Shown here piece by piece: positions 1-4,734 of a stretch of DNA of 9,026 nucleotides (within the stretch, counting starts at the first letter, position 1; each line of letters begins with the position of its first letter). The notes below the pieces were generated by a model. It saw only the letters and a list, made by a program, of their open reading frames with translations. It was not told where the DNA came from and did not search any database. This DNA is from an uncultured Candidatus Saccharibacteria bacterium (GTDB lineage Bacteria; Patescibacteriota; Saccharimonadia; Saccharimonadales; Saccharimonadaceae): positions 1-9,026 of the forward strand of contig CAOQNC010000025.1 in the NCBI GenBank assembly GCA_948511255.1, written 5' to 3'. Made by a program: the position numbers and the translations under genes.

Positions 1-458
1 GTCCACCCCAGCTTCACCGCAAACCACCACCCCATCAAAAGCCCCAGCGCCGTAATCATCGCAAATTTCACCGGCGCCCTAAGCCCCGCCGCGCCGCGTC
101 CGTCCCCAAACACATTAATCACATCATCAATAAACCCAACAATACTTCCCCCGAGAAACCCGACCAGCGGCAGCCACGTCTGCTCCCGGTTCATATTACA
201 AATCGTCGTCACCAAAACCACCGCCACCACCCCAACCATCCCCGCCATCGTCGGGAAATGCCGTTGAAACTTTTTCGCGTGCAACTTCGTCATCACCGGC
301 AGTTTTTCCCCGGTCAAAGTCTCTTTTTTCTGCTTCTTCCAAAAGTGATACTTATACGCAAAAAAGGTATAAATCGGTGTCAAAAAAGTCGCCAAGAAAA
401 ACGCCGACAGCGCCAGAAGTAATCCGTAAAAAGCCTCATTATTCAGTGTATCTGCCAT
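1..458 (-). CDS. mraY: Phospho-N-acetylmuramoyl-pentapeptide-transferase (MraY), N-terminal part
   Basis: MraY is an integral membrane enzyme that transfers phospho-MurNAc-pentapeptide to undecaprenyl phosphate, making lipid I. I translated 152 codons from the ATG at 458-456; the gene continues past the left edge. Visible features are a first membrane helix (about residues 11-34), a basic loop rich in Lys (36-65), the PTMAG segment (69-73) where the family has a conserved P-T-M-G motif, a second and third helix (about 73-87 and 96-110), and the Asp pair in FIDDVINV (D111, D112), followed by GLRAPVKF with K131. The Asp pair and the Gly-Leu...Lys stretch are family hallmarks of the active-site region. 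It follows ftsI in the same orientation, as in many dcw clusters, but has its own promoter. There is no Shine-Dalgarno before the ATG; the leader is AT only. Identification is firm; only the 3' end is missing. Confidence 0.93.
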   Translation of the reverse strand, partial: MADTLNNEAFYGLLLALSAFFLATFLTPIYTFFAYKYHFWKKQKKETLTGEKLPVMTKLHAKKFQRHFPTMAGMVGVVAVVLVTTICNMNREQTWLPLVGFLGGSIVGFIDDVINVFGDGRGAAGLRAPVKFAMITALGLLMGWWFAVKLGW

Positions 459-472
459 AATATATACTATAT

Positions 473-499
473 ATTATATCACAGATTGCCCCTAGACAA
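473..499 (-). promoter_or_regulatory. mraY promoter, extended -10
   Basis: On the minus strand a TATAAT (478-473) is preceded by TGA, giving the extended -10 form TGNTATAAT. A weak -35 candidate TTGTCT lies at 499-494 with a short 15-nt spacer. Transcription would start near 466, leaving a leader of only about 8 nt before the mraY ATG at 458, with no ribosome binding site. It sits just beyond the 534-731 hairpin element, so mraY is probably transcribed independently of ftsI. Confidence 0.65.
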
Positions 500-533
500 C
501 ATTCGAAAGAACTTTTGCTAAACTCTTTCAGAA

Positions 534-731
534 TGAAGCCAGCGGGGCAGTAATCAGATGTGTTATATATGATGAGTGGGGATTTTGGTTTTTGTGAGGA
601 GATCCGGAGTCACGACGAGGACGAGCGTGACGACCCCACAACGGCGGGCGTCGTCAACGCGCTCCGAACGAAGACCAAAATCTCCACTCATCAGAAATAC
701 CTATTCCTTGATTACTGCCCTGCTGGCTTCA
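534..731 (+). ncRNA. Nested inverted-repeat element, candidate structured RNA
   Basis: Three levels of inverted repeat are nested here. The outer arms are 534-556 and 709-731 (23 nt, one non-Watson-Crick position). The middle arms are 570-595 and 668-693 (26 pairs if G-U is allowed). Inside are 605-609/662-666 and either 628-634/650-656 or 609-614/626-631. Every imperfect position in the two long stems is G-U if the plus strand is transcribed, but A-C if the minus strand is. This favours a plus-strand RNA. The right outer arm contains the last six codons and the TAA of ftsI, so the element also forms a large, slightly less perfect hairpin at the end of the ftsI mRNA. No convincing plus-strand promoter or U-tract was seen. 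It could alternatively be a MITE-like hairpin element or a transcription barrier between ftsI and mraY. I do not recognise a known RNA family. Confidence 0.5.
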
Positions 732-2445
732 CCCGTAAATAATCCTGCACATAATTCTTAATCGCCGTGAATGTCGGCAACGCATGGTTCTGCCCATCCG
801 CCAACTTATTTTCCTCCCAAATTCTCACCATAATCACATACTCCGGCAACTCTCCCTCCGTGCCGCCCGCCCCCACATAAGTCGCCCAAGTCTCGTCAAA
901 CGAATACACGCCATCCTTAATCACCTGCGCCGTTCCCGTCTTCCCGCCGACATAAAACCCTTCCGGATCCGTCCCGTTCGCCCGCCACGCGCGTCGCGTC
1001 CCATACATCAGTTCCCGAACCATCTCGCTCGTCTTCGCCGACACCGTCTGCCGCACCGGCTCCGGATCTTCATTCTTCACAAATTCCCCGTTCACCATCT
1101 TCCCCGCCACCACCGTCGGCGTATAATAATACCCGCCGTTCACGACCGACGCAATCGCCGCCGCGACCTGTATCATCGTCGTCTGCATATTCTGCCCGAA
1201 CGTCATGTTTGCATATGTCGACGCCACCCCATATTCCACCTCATCCGGCGACAAAACCAGCCCCGTCGACTCAATCAGCTCAATCCCCGTCGCCTGCCCC
1301 AGTCCAAAGTGATTGTAATAATAATCATACAACCGTTCCTCGCCCTGCCGCGTAATTTCCGTCTCGCTCCCACCCAGCCATCTCAATACCTGCGTCGACG
1401 CCGTATTCAAAGAATAGTTAAACGCCATCTGAATCGTCTGCTGCCCGAGCAAAAACGATTCCTGGCTCGCATTCCGAATCGGCCAGCCGTCCACCGTCGT
1501 TTCCCCATAATTCGTCCACATCGTCTCCGGCGTAATCAGCCCATATTCCATCCCCGTCGCGAACGTAAAAGTCTTACACACGCTCGCCGGCTCGAAGGCC
1601 TCCTCGACCACATGATTAATATACGCCGCCGCGCTCGTCACATTTCCATAATTTGCCGGATCATACCCCGGATAATCCGCCATCGCCATCACCCGCCCCG
1701 AATTCGGATCCAAAACCACCGCGCTCACGTTCGCAAACCCCAGCTCCTTCGACTTCTGCTCCAGAATCTTCTCAATATTATATTGCATATTCCGGTCAAT
1801 CGTCAGTACCACGTCTTCCCCATCCACCGCCGGAGTTTTAATATTATCATTCCCGATCGACAGCGCCACATTGTTAATATCTTTCACCGTTCGAAGCAGT
1901 CCGTCCTTCCCCGACAAGATCTCATTCAACGCCCCCTCAACCCCATACTGCCCAATCCCGTCCGCATTCACGAACCCGAGCAGCGTCGACGCCAAAGTTC
2001 CCTCCGGGTACACCCGCTTCGTGCTCGCCTGAAGCCACACCCCCGCAAGCCCCGCCTCCGCAACCTGCTCCGCCGCTCTCCGCTCAACATTCTTCCCTAC
2101 AATATAATACCGCCGCGACTTGTCCGCAAACACGTCGCTCCACTCCGCCACCCGCTTGTCCCCCAAAATCCCCGTCAGCTTCGCCTCCGCTTCCGCCTGA
2201 TCCGTCACCATCGGGTCCACAATCACCGTATACACCGTCGCATTCATCACCACCGCCACCGGCTCATCCCCGTCCATCATATAAATCTCCCCCCGCTCCG
2301 CCTTCAAAACATTCTGCAAAGTCTGCTGCGCCGCCGCCTTCTCCACCCACTCATCATGTTGCACAATCTGAATAAAAAACAGCCGCACCAGAATCACCCC
2401 CATCACCGCCAGCAACCCCAACCTCAGCAACTTATTTCTGTTCAT
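712..2445 (-). CDS. ftsI: Class B penicillin-binding protein, FtsI/PBP2-type peptidoglycan transpeptidase
   Basis: This is a peptidoglycan DD-transpeptidase of the division/elongation class, anchored in the membrane with its catalytic domain outside. The 577-residue protein (from the ATG at 2445-2443) has one N-terminal membrane helix (about residues 7-26), a pedestal domain with the RGEIY motif (about 51-55), and a transpeptidase domain with the three catalytic motifs: SVCK (S288 nucleophile, K291), SLN (345-347) and KTGT (502-505). No PASTA repeats follow. An in-frame ATG nine codons upstream (2472) was rejected because those codons overlap the -10 box; the chosen ATG lies 6 nt from TATAAT, where transcription should begin, so the mRNA is probably leaderless. 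The position between the ftsL-like gene and mraY suggests FtsI rather than an elongation PBP2, but sequence alone does not exclude the latter. The last codons lie inside the 534-731 hairpin. Confidence 0.92.
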   Translation of the reverse strand: MNRNKLLRLGLLAVMGVILVRLFFIQIVQHDEWVEKAAAQQTLQNVLKAERGEIYMMDGDEPVAVVMNATVYTVIVDPMVTDQAEAEAKLTGILGDKRVAEWSDVFADKSRRYYIVGKNVERRAAEQVAEAGLAGVWLQASTKRVYPEGTLASTLLGFVNADGIGQYGVEGALNEILSGKDGLLRTVKDINNVALSIGNDNIKTPAVDGEDVVLTIDRNMQYNIEKILEQKSKELGFANVSAVVLDPNSGRVMAMADYPGYDPANYGNVTSAAAYINHVVEEAFEPASVCKTFTFATGMEYGLITPETMWTNYGETTVDGWPIRNASQESFLLGQQTIQMAFNYSLNTASTQVLRWLGGSETEITRQGEERLYDYYYNHFGLGQATGIELIESTGLVLSPDEVEYGVASTYANMTFGQNMQTTMIQVAAAIASVVNGGYYYTPTVVAGKMVNGEFVKNEDPEPVRQTVSAKTSEMVRELMYGTRRAWRANGTDPEGFYVGGKTGTAQVIKDGVYSFDETWATYVGAGGTEGELPEYVIMVRIWEENKLADGQNHALPTFTAIKNYVQDYLRVKPAGQ

Positions 2446-2451
2446 GCTTAT

Positions 2452-2460
2452 ATTATAGCA
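2452..2460 (-). promoter_or_regulatory. ftsI promoter, extended -10, leaderless start
   Basis: On the minus strand TGC (2460-2458) precedes TATAAT (2457-2452), an extended -10. Six nucleotides separate it from the ATG at 2445, so the expected start of transcription is at or next to the A of the ATG. No good -35 is visible. The box is half of a perfect 13-bp inverted repeat with the divergent promoter at 2485-2497. Confidence 0.75.
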
Positions 2461-2467
2461 TAACTTC

Positions 2468-2496
2468 TTCACAATCTAACTCACTTATGCTATAAT
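2468..2496 (+). promoter_or_regulatory. Strong divergent promoter for the 2503-2724 transcript
   Basis: TTCACA (2468-2473, five of six matches to TTGACA), a 17-nt spacer, then TATAAT (2491-2496) with an upstream TGC (2488-2490). This near-consensus plus-strand promoter should start transcription near 2503. Its -10 region, 2485-2497, is a perfect mirror of the ftsI -10 region, 2451-2463, with 21 nt between them. Confidence 0.75.
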
Positions 2497-2502
2497 AAAA
2501 CC

Positions 2503-2724
2503 AAGATGAAGGTCATCTTAGGTGCTCGTAACTCGGGATTTCGACTACGATGTCATCCTTCTCGGCGAACTCCGCCCACGCAGCGCACCGAGAGAAGACA
2601 CAACGCTTGACTTCGACCAAAATCCTGGCCGCAAGAATTACCGCTTGGCATATCGTAGCGTGCGAGCCATAGTCGGGAACTTCACTCAAAAATCTCGCTC
2701 AGCCTCCGCTGGGCTAGATTTTTT
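2503..2724 (+). ncRNA. Candidate small structured RNA between ftsI and the toxin gene
   Basis: A strong promoter directly upstream and an intrinsic terminator at the end define a transcription unit of about 220 nt. Its first bases form a perfect 7-bp hairpin (2503-2509/2513-2519, loop AGG). It is followed by a TCGTA/TACGA stem-loop (near 2526-2553) and an imperfect stem CTTCTCGG/CCGAG (near 2560-2610). The last about 40 nt are antisense to the 3' end of the pemK-like gene. The only reading frames are 34 codons from ATG 2506 and 67 codons from a GTG at 2522 without a ribosome binding site; neither resembles a protein I know, though the second has codons in the local style, so a small gene is not excluded. 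I found no tmRNA, SRP, RNase P or tRNA hallmarks. It could be a novel RNA or an antisense regulator of the toxin. Confidence 0.55.
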
Positions 2725-3125
2725 ATAAAAGTGGTATTTCATTAGCCTCATCCAATGTTTCCAAATCCGTTCCAACTCCACCGGTGCAACTTCATCAATA
2801 AAATCCCCCACCCTTAAAATATCGATCGGCCGCGTCTGTTCCAACGCCAAACTTTCCAGTTTTCCCGTCACAATAACTTCATGATATCCACGTCGATTAT
2901 GTACACGAGACGTCACCGGGACAGCCATCACCATTCTCTGATTTATTTTCTCCAAGATCAAAACTGGTCGCACAAATCGCTCACCTTTTCCCGCCAACTC
3001 CGAACCAATCGACGCACCCAGGCCCGCCCAATAAATTGCCCGGTTTTTACATCACGTCGCTCCCGTTTTTCTATTTCTTCCGCCACCTTCGCCCATCCCG
3101 CAAAATCCTTCCGATAACTTCCCAT
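2686..3125 (-). pseudogene. PemK/MazF-family toxin gene split by a -1 frameshift
   Basis: PemK/MazF proteins are mRNA-cleaving endoribonuclease toxins. The N-terminal part (from the ATG at 3125-3123, or a GTG at 3149) reads about 30 residues, ending ...VKTGQ near 3036. The rest of the family pattern continues in the -1 frame as IYWAGLGASIGSELAGKGERFVRPVLILEK (given in pieces: IYWAGLG, IGSEL, GKGERF, RPVLIL), then the MAVPVTS, TGKLESLALEQTRPID and VGDFIDEV segments, to the TGA at 2686. Joined, the product is about 146 residues, normal for the family. The downstream frame is closed by a stop at 3052-3054, so it cannot start upstream on its own. One missing base near CAATTTAT, or slippage on AAAAA at 3044-3048, would explain it. 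It may be a true pseudogene, a sequencing error, or a shifted translation. No protein antitoxin is adjacent. It interrupts the ftsL-ftsI order. Confidence 0.75.
2688..2724 (+). terminator. Intrinsic terminator, usable in both directions
   Basis: The stem GCTCAGC (2697-2703)/GCTGGGC (2708-2714), loop CTCC, is extended by AAAAATCT/AGATTTTT outside a single mismatch and ends in six T on the plus strand. One pair is U-G only on the plus strand and becomes A-C on the minus strand, pointing to plus-strand use, but five A at the left edge allow termination of the minus-strand pemK transcript as well. The pemK stop codon sits at its left edge. Confidence 0.85.
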
Positions 3126-3159
3126 GCTCCCCAGCGTAGCATATTTCACTAACTTTTAC

Positions 3160-3253
3160 CAAGCACAAGCACCATCCTCCCAGGCCATTTTCAAGCGCCT
3201 TCAAAAATCCGCCATTATACCACAAACCGCTCAAAACTTACAAGCACAAGCAC
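3160..3253. repeat. Pair of 13-nt direct repeats around the pemK promoter
   Basis: CAAGCACAAGCAC occurs at 3160-3172 and again at 3241-3253, 81 bp apart. Each copy is itself two tandem units of CAAGCA. They bracket the pemK -10 box, so they could be binding sites of a regulator, or the scar of a small duplication. Confidence 0.6.
3214..3243 (-). promoter_or_regulatory. Promoter of the pemK-like gene
   Basis: On the minus strand: TTGTAA (3243-3238), an 18-nt spacer, and TATAAT (3219-3214) with an upstream TGG giving the extended -10 form. Transcription would start near 3207, leaving a leader of about 80 nt before the ATG at 3125. The -35 overlaps one copy of a 13-nt direct repeat, CAAGCACAAGCAC, at 3241-3253; the other copy is at 3160-3172 in the leader. 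Confidence 0.6.
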
Positions 3254-3271
3254 GAAGAAAACTCAATGCGC

Positions 3272-3299
3272 AAAAATGGCGGCACTCCTACCGCCATTT
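3272..3299 (-). terminator. Intrinsic terminator downstream of the ftsL-like gene
   Basis: A perfect 9-bp stem, AAATGGCGG (3274-3282) with CCGCCATTT (3291-3299) and an 8-nt loop, is followed on the minus strand by a run of T (3276-3272). It lies about 130 nt beyond the ftsL-like stop codon and separates it from the pemK promoter. Confidence 0.8.
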
Positions 3300-3349
3300 C
3301 CGAAAAACGTTTCCAAAAACACTTTTCCGAAAAACATTCCAGAAAACGC
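3298..3349. repeat. Four short tandem repeats, TTCCRAAAAAC type
   Basis: Four units of 12-14 nt follow each other: TTCCGAAAAACGT (3298-3310), TTCCAAAAACACTT (3311-3324), TTCCGAAAAACA (3325-3336) and TTCCAGAAAACGC (3337-3349). They lie between the ftsL-like stop codon and its terminator. The remainder of the gap (3350-3425) holds A- and C-rich sequence with nothing I can identify. Confidence 0.6.
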
Positions 3350-3425
3350 AAAAACGAAGAAAAACACAAAAGCGCAAGAACCCTAAATCCCCGACACCGC
3401 CAATCCCCAAGTCCCCACAGACTTC

Positions 3426-3818
3426 CTACTCCGCATACCCCCCGACCGTCGCGTCCGACATGCTCGCCGCGACCGTGCTGTTCTCTGACGCCGCAATCGA
3501 AGTCAACCGCGCCTTCTCGACCGCGAGATCTTCCTTCTTCGCCTGCAAATCCGAAATCTCACTCTCAATTTCCGAAAGTTGATAATCATAGTTCGTCGCC
3601 TGCGTTCCCTGCGCGACATAAATTAGCCCCACAATCAGAACCAAAAGCCCCACAATCGCTGCATTCGAAATCGAACCCAAAGTCTTCGGCGTATGCCGCA
3701 CTGTATTATAATTCCTTGACCAGCCGTTCGCGCCCATCGCCTGCCGCGTCATATTCGACGCCGCCAAAGATGCCGACCGAGACGCCGCCCGTCGCGATGT
3801 ATAAGTCTGTTGCTTCAT
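3426..3818 (-). CDS. FtsL/DivIC-like single-pass membrane protein
   Basis: The 130-residue protein has a basic, Ser/Ala-rich cytoplasmic N-terminus (1-50), a single membrane helix (about 51-69, AAIVGLLVLIVGLIYVAQ) and a predicted coiled coil (about 77-108) rich in Glu, Lys and Leu, ending in a low-complexity Ser/Ala tail. This is the architecture of FtsL, a divisome protein that bridges FtsB/FtsQ-type partners and helps activate FtsWI. FtsL is poorly conserved in sequence, so the call rests on architecture and on position between rsmH and ftsI, where ftsL normally lies. The start is fixed by a stop codon immediately upstream in frame; a G5 tract (3829-3825) six nt before the ATG is a modest ribosome binding site. 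The ATG overlaps the TGA of a 29-codon ORF (ATGA), suggesting translational coupling. An intrinsic terminator follows at 3272-3299. Confidence 0.7.
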   Translation of the reverse strand: MKQQTYTSRRAASRSASLAASNMTRQAMGANGWSRNYNTVRHTPKTLGSISNAAIVGLLVLIVGLIYVAQGTQATNYDYQLSEIESEISDLQAKKEDLAVEKARLTSIAASENSTVAASMSDATVGGYAE

Positions 3819-3904
3819 CGCCTACCCCCGCGAACTTCGGCAAACCCGCACGCCCCGAAGCTCCTGTATCCCCCGCCGTTCCCGGCCAATTTTATTTGTT
3901 TCAT
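3815..3904 (-). CDS. Short leader ORF overlapping the ftsL-like start
   Basis: Twenty-nine codons from ATG 3904-3902 encode a Gly- and Arg-rich peptide starting MKQIKLAGNGGG and ending RGGRR. A GAGG (3912-3909) lies four A before the ATG. Its TGA shares bases with the ftsL-like ATG (ATGA), the classical arrangement for coupling. Within the ORF an inverted repeat CTTCGG/CCGAAG (3835-3840/3855-3860) could form a hairpin just upstream of the ftsL G-tract, so ribosomes reading the leader could open or mask the ftsL start. No homology is recognised; it may be a chance frame, but the ribosome binding site plus the exact overlap make expression plausible. Confidence 0.4.
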   Translation of the reverse strand: MKQIKLAGNGGGYRSFGACGFAEVRGGRR

Positions 3905-3937
3905 TTTTCCTCGCATTTTTATTTTTGTATAATTTCA

Positions 3938-3996
3938 TCACAACTTACGCCCGCAAGCCGTCACTTATCAGCATAAGTCACAACTCGCGACCGCAA
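3938..3996. repeat. Imperfect 19-nt direct repeats 40 bp apart flanking a hairpin
   Basis: TCACAACTTACGCCCGCAA (3938-3956) and TCACAACTCGCGACCGCAA (3978-3996) match at 16 of 19 positions. Their starts are exactly 40 bp apart. Between them ACTTAT (3963-3968) and ATAAGT (3973-3978) form a 6-bp palindrome with loop CAGC. The array lies just upstream of the leader ORF and ftsL-like gene, in the expected promoter zone, so it could be an operator. A -10-like TTATAC on the minus strand near 3934-3929 is weak. Confidence 0.45.
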
Positions 3997-4545
3997 ATCA
4001 ATTCTTAGACCGAGGAGGTTGCGCGACAGAGCCATAAGTAATCGCACACTCCCCGGGAAGGTCATGTATTTGGAAACACTCCGGTTTTTAACTCTATAAA
4101 ACCATTTTCCATGATCAGGTCGCCCCGACCATTTTCCGCGGCCAGGTCATCCTGGCCATTTTTGGTGAGCCCTTCGGCCCATGTCGCGAGATGTTCACGC
4201 TGTCAGATACCTCCTCCGCGCCCGCCGCCTAAACGCCGTAGCGCGTCAGATTCCGCCTGAACATCCCGTGGATTTCGAAACGTCATTTTGATAAAGAACA
4301 TTTCACATAAAACCAACCCGCCAGCGGCAAAATGCAACTTTCTAGATGCGTTGGGATAGCCGAAACCATCCCAACGCTCACCGCAGGCAATGCTCTTTCG
4401 AGCCAGAAACGGCTACCGCAGGCAATGTAGATTGATTTGTATCGCAGACCGGACGAACCAGCCCGCTATATTTTATGGTGGCAGAGCCAACCCAGACCAA
4501 GACCTCAGCCAAAGCATCCGTCGAGCCCTAGATCGACCCGCCCAT
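3985..4545 (-). other. Gene-poor stretch rich in hairpins and repeats, possible long structured RNA
   Basis: About 560 nt without a convincing gene. Hairpins: 4348-4357/4368-4377 (perfect 10 bp); 4190-4197/4258-4265 (perfect 8 bp closing 60 nt); 4118-4122/4126-4130; 4140-4146/4151-4157 (perfect 7 bp, followed by ATTTTT on the plus strand, so a possible plus-strand terminator); and 4520-4524/4532-4536. A 13-nt direct repeat, ACCGCAGGCAATG, occurs at 4380-4392 and 4415-4427, and two 27-nt tandem units lie at 4109-4162. The density of folded elements suggests a structured RNA or a decayed mobile sequence. On the minus strand a CTCGACGG segment near 4518-4527 recalls the 5' region of tmRNA, but no matching T-arm and acceptor 3' end was found. 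The strand is not established; minus is favoured by context only. Confidence 0.35.
4109..4162. repeat. Two tandem 27-nt units, each carrying a hairpin
   Basis: Units 4109-4135 and 4136-4162 share CC at the left end, CAGGTC in the middle and CCATTTT at the right end, and a further CCATTTT lies at 4102-4108. Sequence differences between the units preserve the hairpin in each (GGTCG/CGACC and GGCCAGG/CCTGGCC). Nine-codon periodicity also gives an open frame on the minus strand, but it lacks a start codon. Confidence 0.6.
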
Positions 4546-4546
4546 G

Positions 4547-4570
4547 AATAACTAGCTTTCGCTAATTATT
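4547..4570 (-). promoter_or_regulatory. Hairpin with GAAA tetraloop over the stop codon of the small ORF
   Basis: A 10-bp stem (4547-4556 with 4561-4570) closes a GAAA tetraloop on the minus strand. The one imperfect pair is G-U on the minus strand and C-A on the plus strand, pointing to a minus-strand transcript. It contains the TAA of the 4566-4637 ORF. No T-run follows, so it is more likely a 3'-end stabiliser or an RNA domain than an intrinsic terminator. Confidence 0.55.
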
Positions 4571-4637
4571 TACCGAAGTTAACCTTAACCTTCTGTGCGC
4601 GAGAACGGTTACTGGTTACAATAATTTGACGTGGCAT
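4566..4637 (-). CDS. Small basic protein of 23 residues, unknown function
   Basis: The ORF begins at ATG 4637-4635 with a perfect GGAGG (4649-4645) seven nt upstream, the only SD near the wall genes of this quality. The peptide, MPRQIIVTSNRSRAQKVKVNFGK, is basic (net about +6), with no membrane segment. Its codons are those typical of highly expressed genes (CGT, GGT, AAC, TTC, GTT, AAG), unlike the G-ending codons of neighbouring minus-strand genes. It lies about 100 nt after rsmH in the same direction and a tetraloop hairpin covers its stop. I do not recognise the family; ribosome- or nucleic-acid-associated peptides often look like this, but that is inference. It could also be a leader peptide for the structured region downstream. 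Confidence 0.55.
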   Translation of the reverse strand: MPRQIIVTSNRSRAQKVKVNFGK

Positions 4638-4644
4638 AATTTTG

Positions 4645-4649
4645 CCTCC
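4645..4649 (-). promoter_or_regulatory. Perfect Shine-Dalgarno of the 23-residue ORF
   Basis: GGAGG on the minus strand, preceded by an A-rich unstructured stretch (4650-4680) and 7 nt before the ATG. It decides the start of the small ORF and contrasts with rsmH, ftsI and mraY, which have none. Confidence 0.75.
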
Positions 4650-4734
4650 TTTTTGTTATTTTGTTTTTATTTTTATCAATTCCAAGCCCGCGGAAACGCC
4701 AACCTCTCGCCGCCGAACTCTAAGCATCTTTCGC

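Noticed and set aside
560..742. Plus-strand 60-codon frame in the 534-731 element
   Set aside because: It spans the inverted repeats, has no Shine-Dalgarno and no protein-like features.
784..2463. Long plus-strand open frame opposite ftsI
   Set aside because: Arg/Pro/His-rich shadow of the PBP gene, created by its base composition; no ribosome site and no family.
2958..3149. Independent 63-residue minus-strand protein upstream of the toxin
   Set aside because: Its first 30 residues are the N-terminus of the PemK-like protein; the remainder is out-of-frame readthrough past the frameshift.
4062..4205. Open minus-strand frame with repeated ENG..DL residues
   Set aside because: It lies between two in-frame stops without a start codon or ribosome site, and the residue repeat follows from the 27-nt DNA repeat. 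It might be decayed coding sequence, but that cannot be supported.
4380..4530. Minus-strand open frame of about 49 codons (GSTDALAEV...)
   Set aside because: No start codon in frame after the preceding TAG, no ribosome site, and it overlaps the 10-bp hairpin and 13-nt repeat region.
3985..4545. tmRNA on the minus strand, because of a CTCGACGG segment after GGGCGGG and TTGCC-rich hairpins
   Set aside because: No T-arm with TTCRA loop plus matching acceptor 3' strand and CCA was found downstream, and no clear tag frame ending in Ala-Ala. Kept only as an unassigned structured region.
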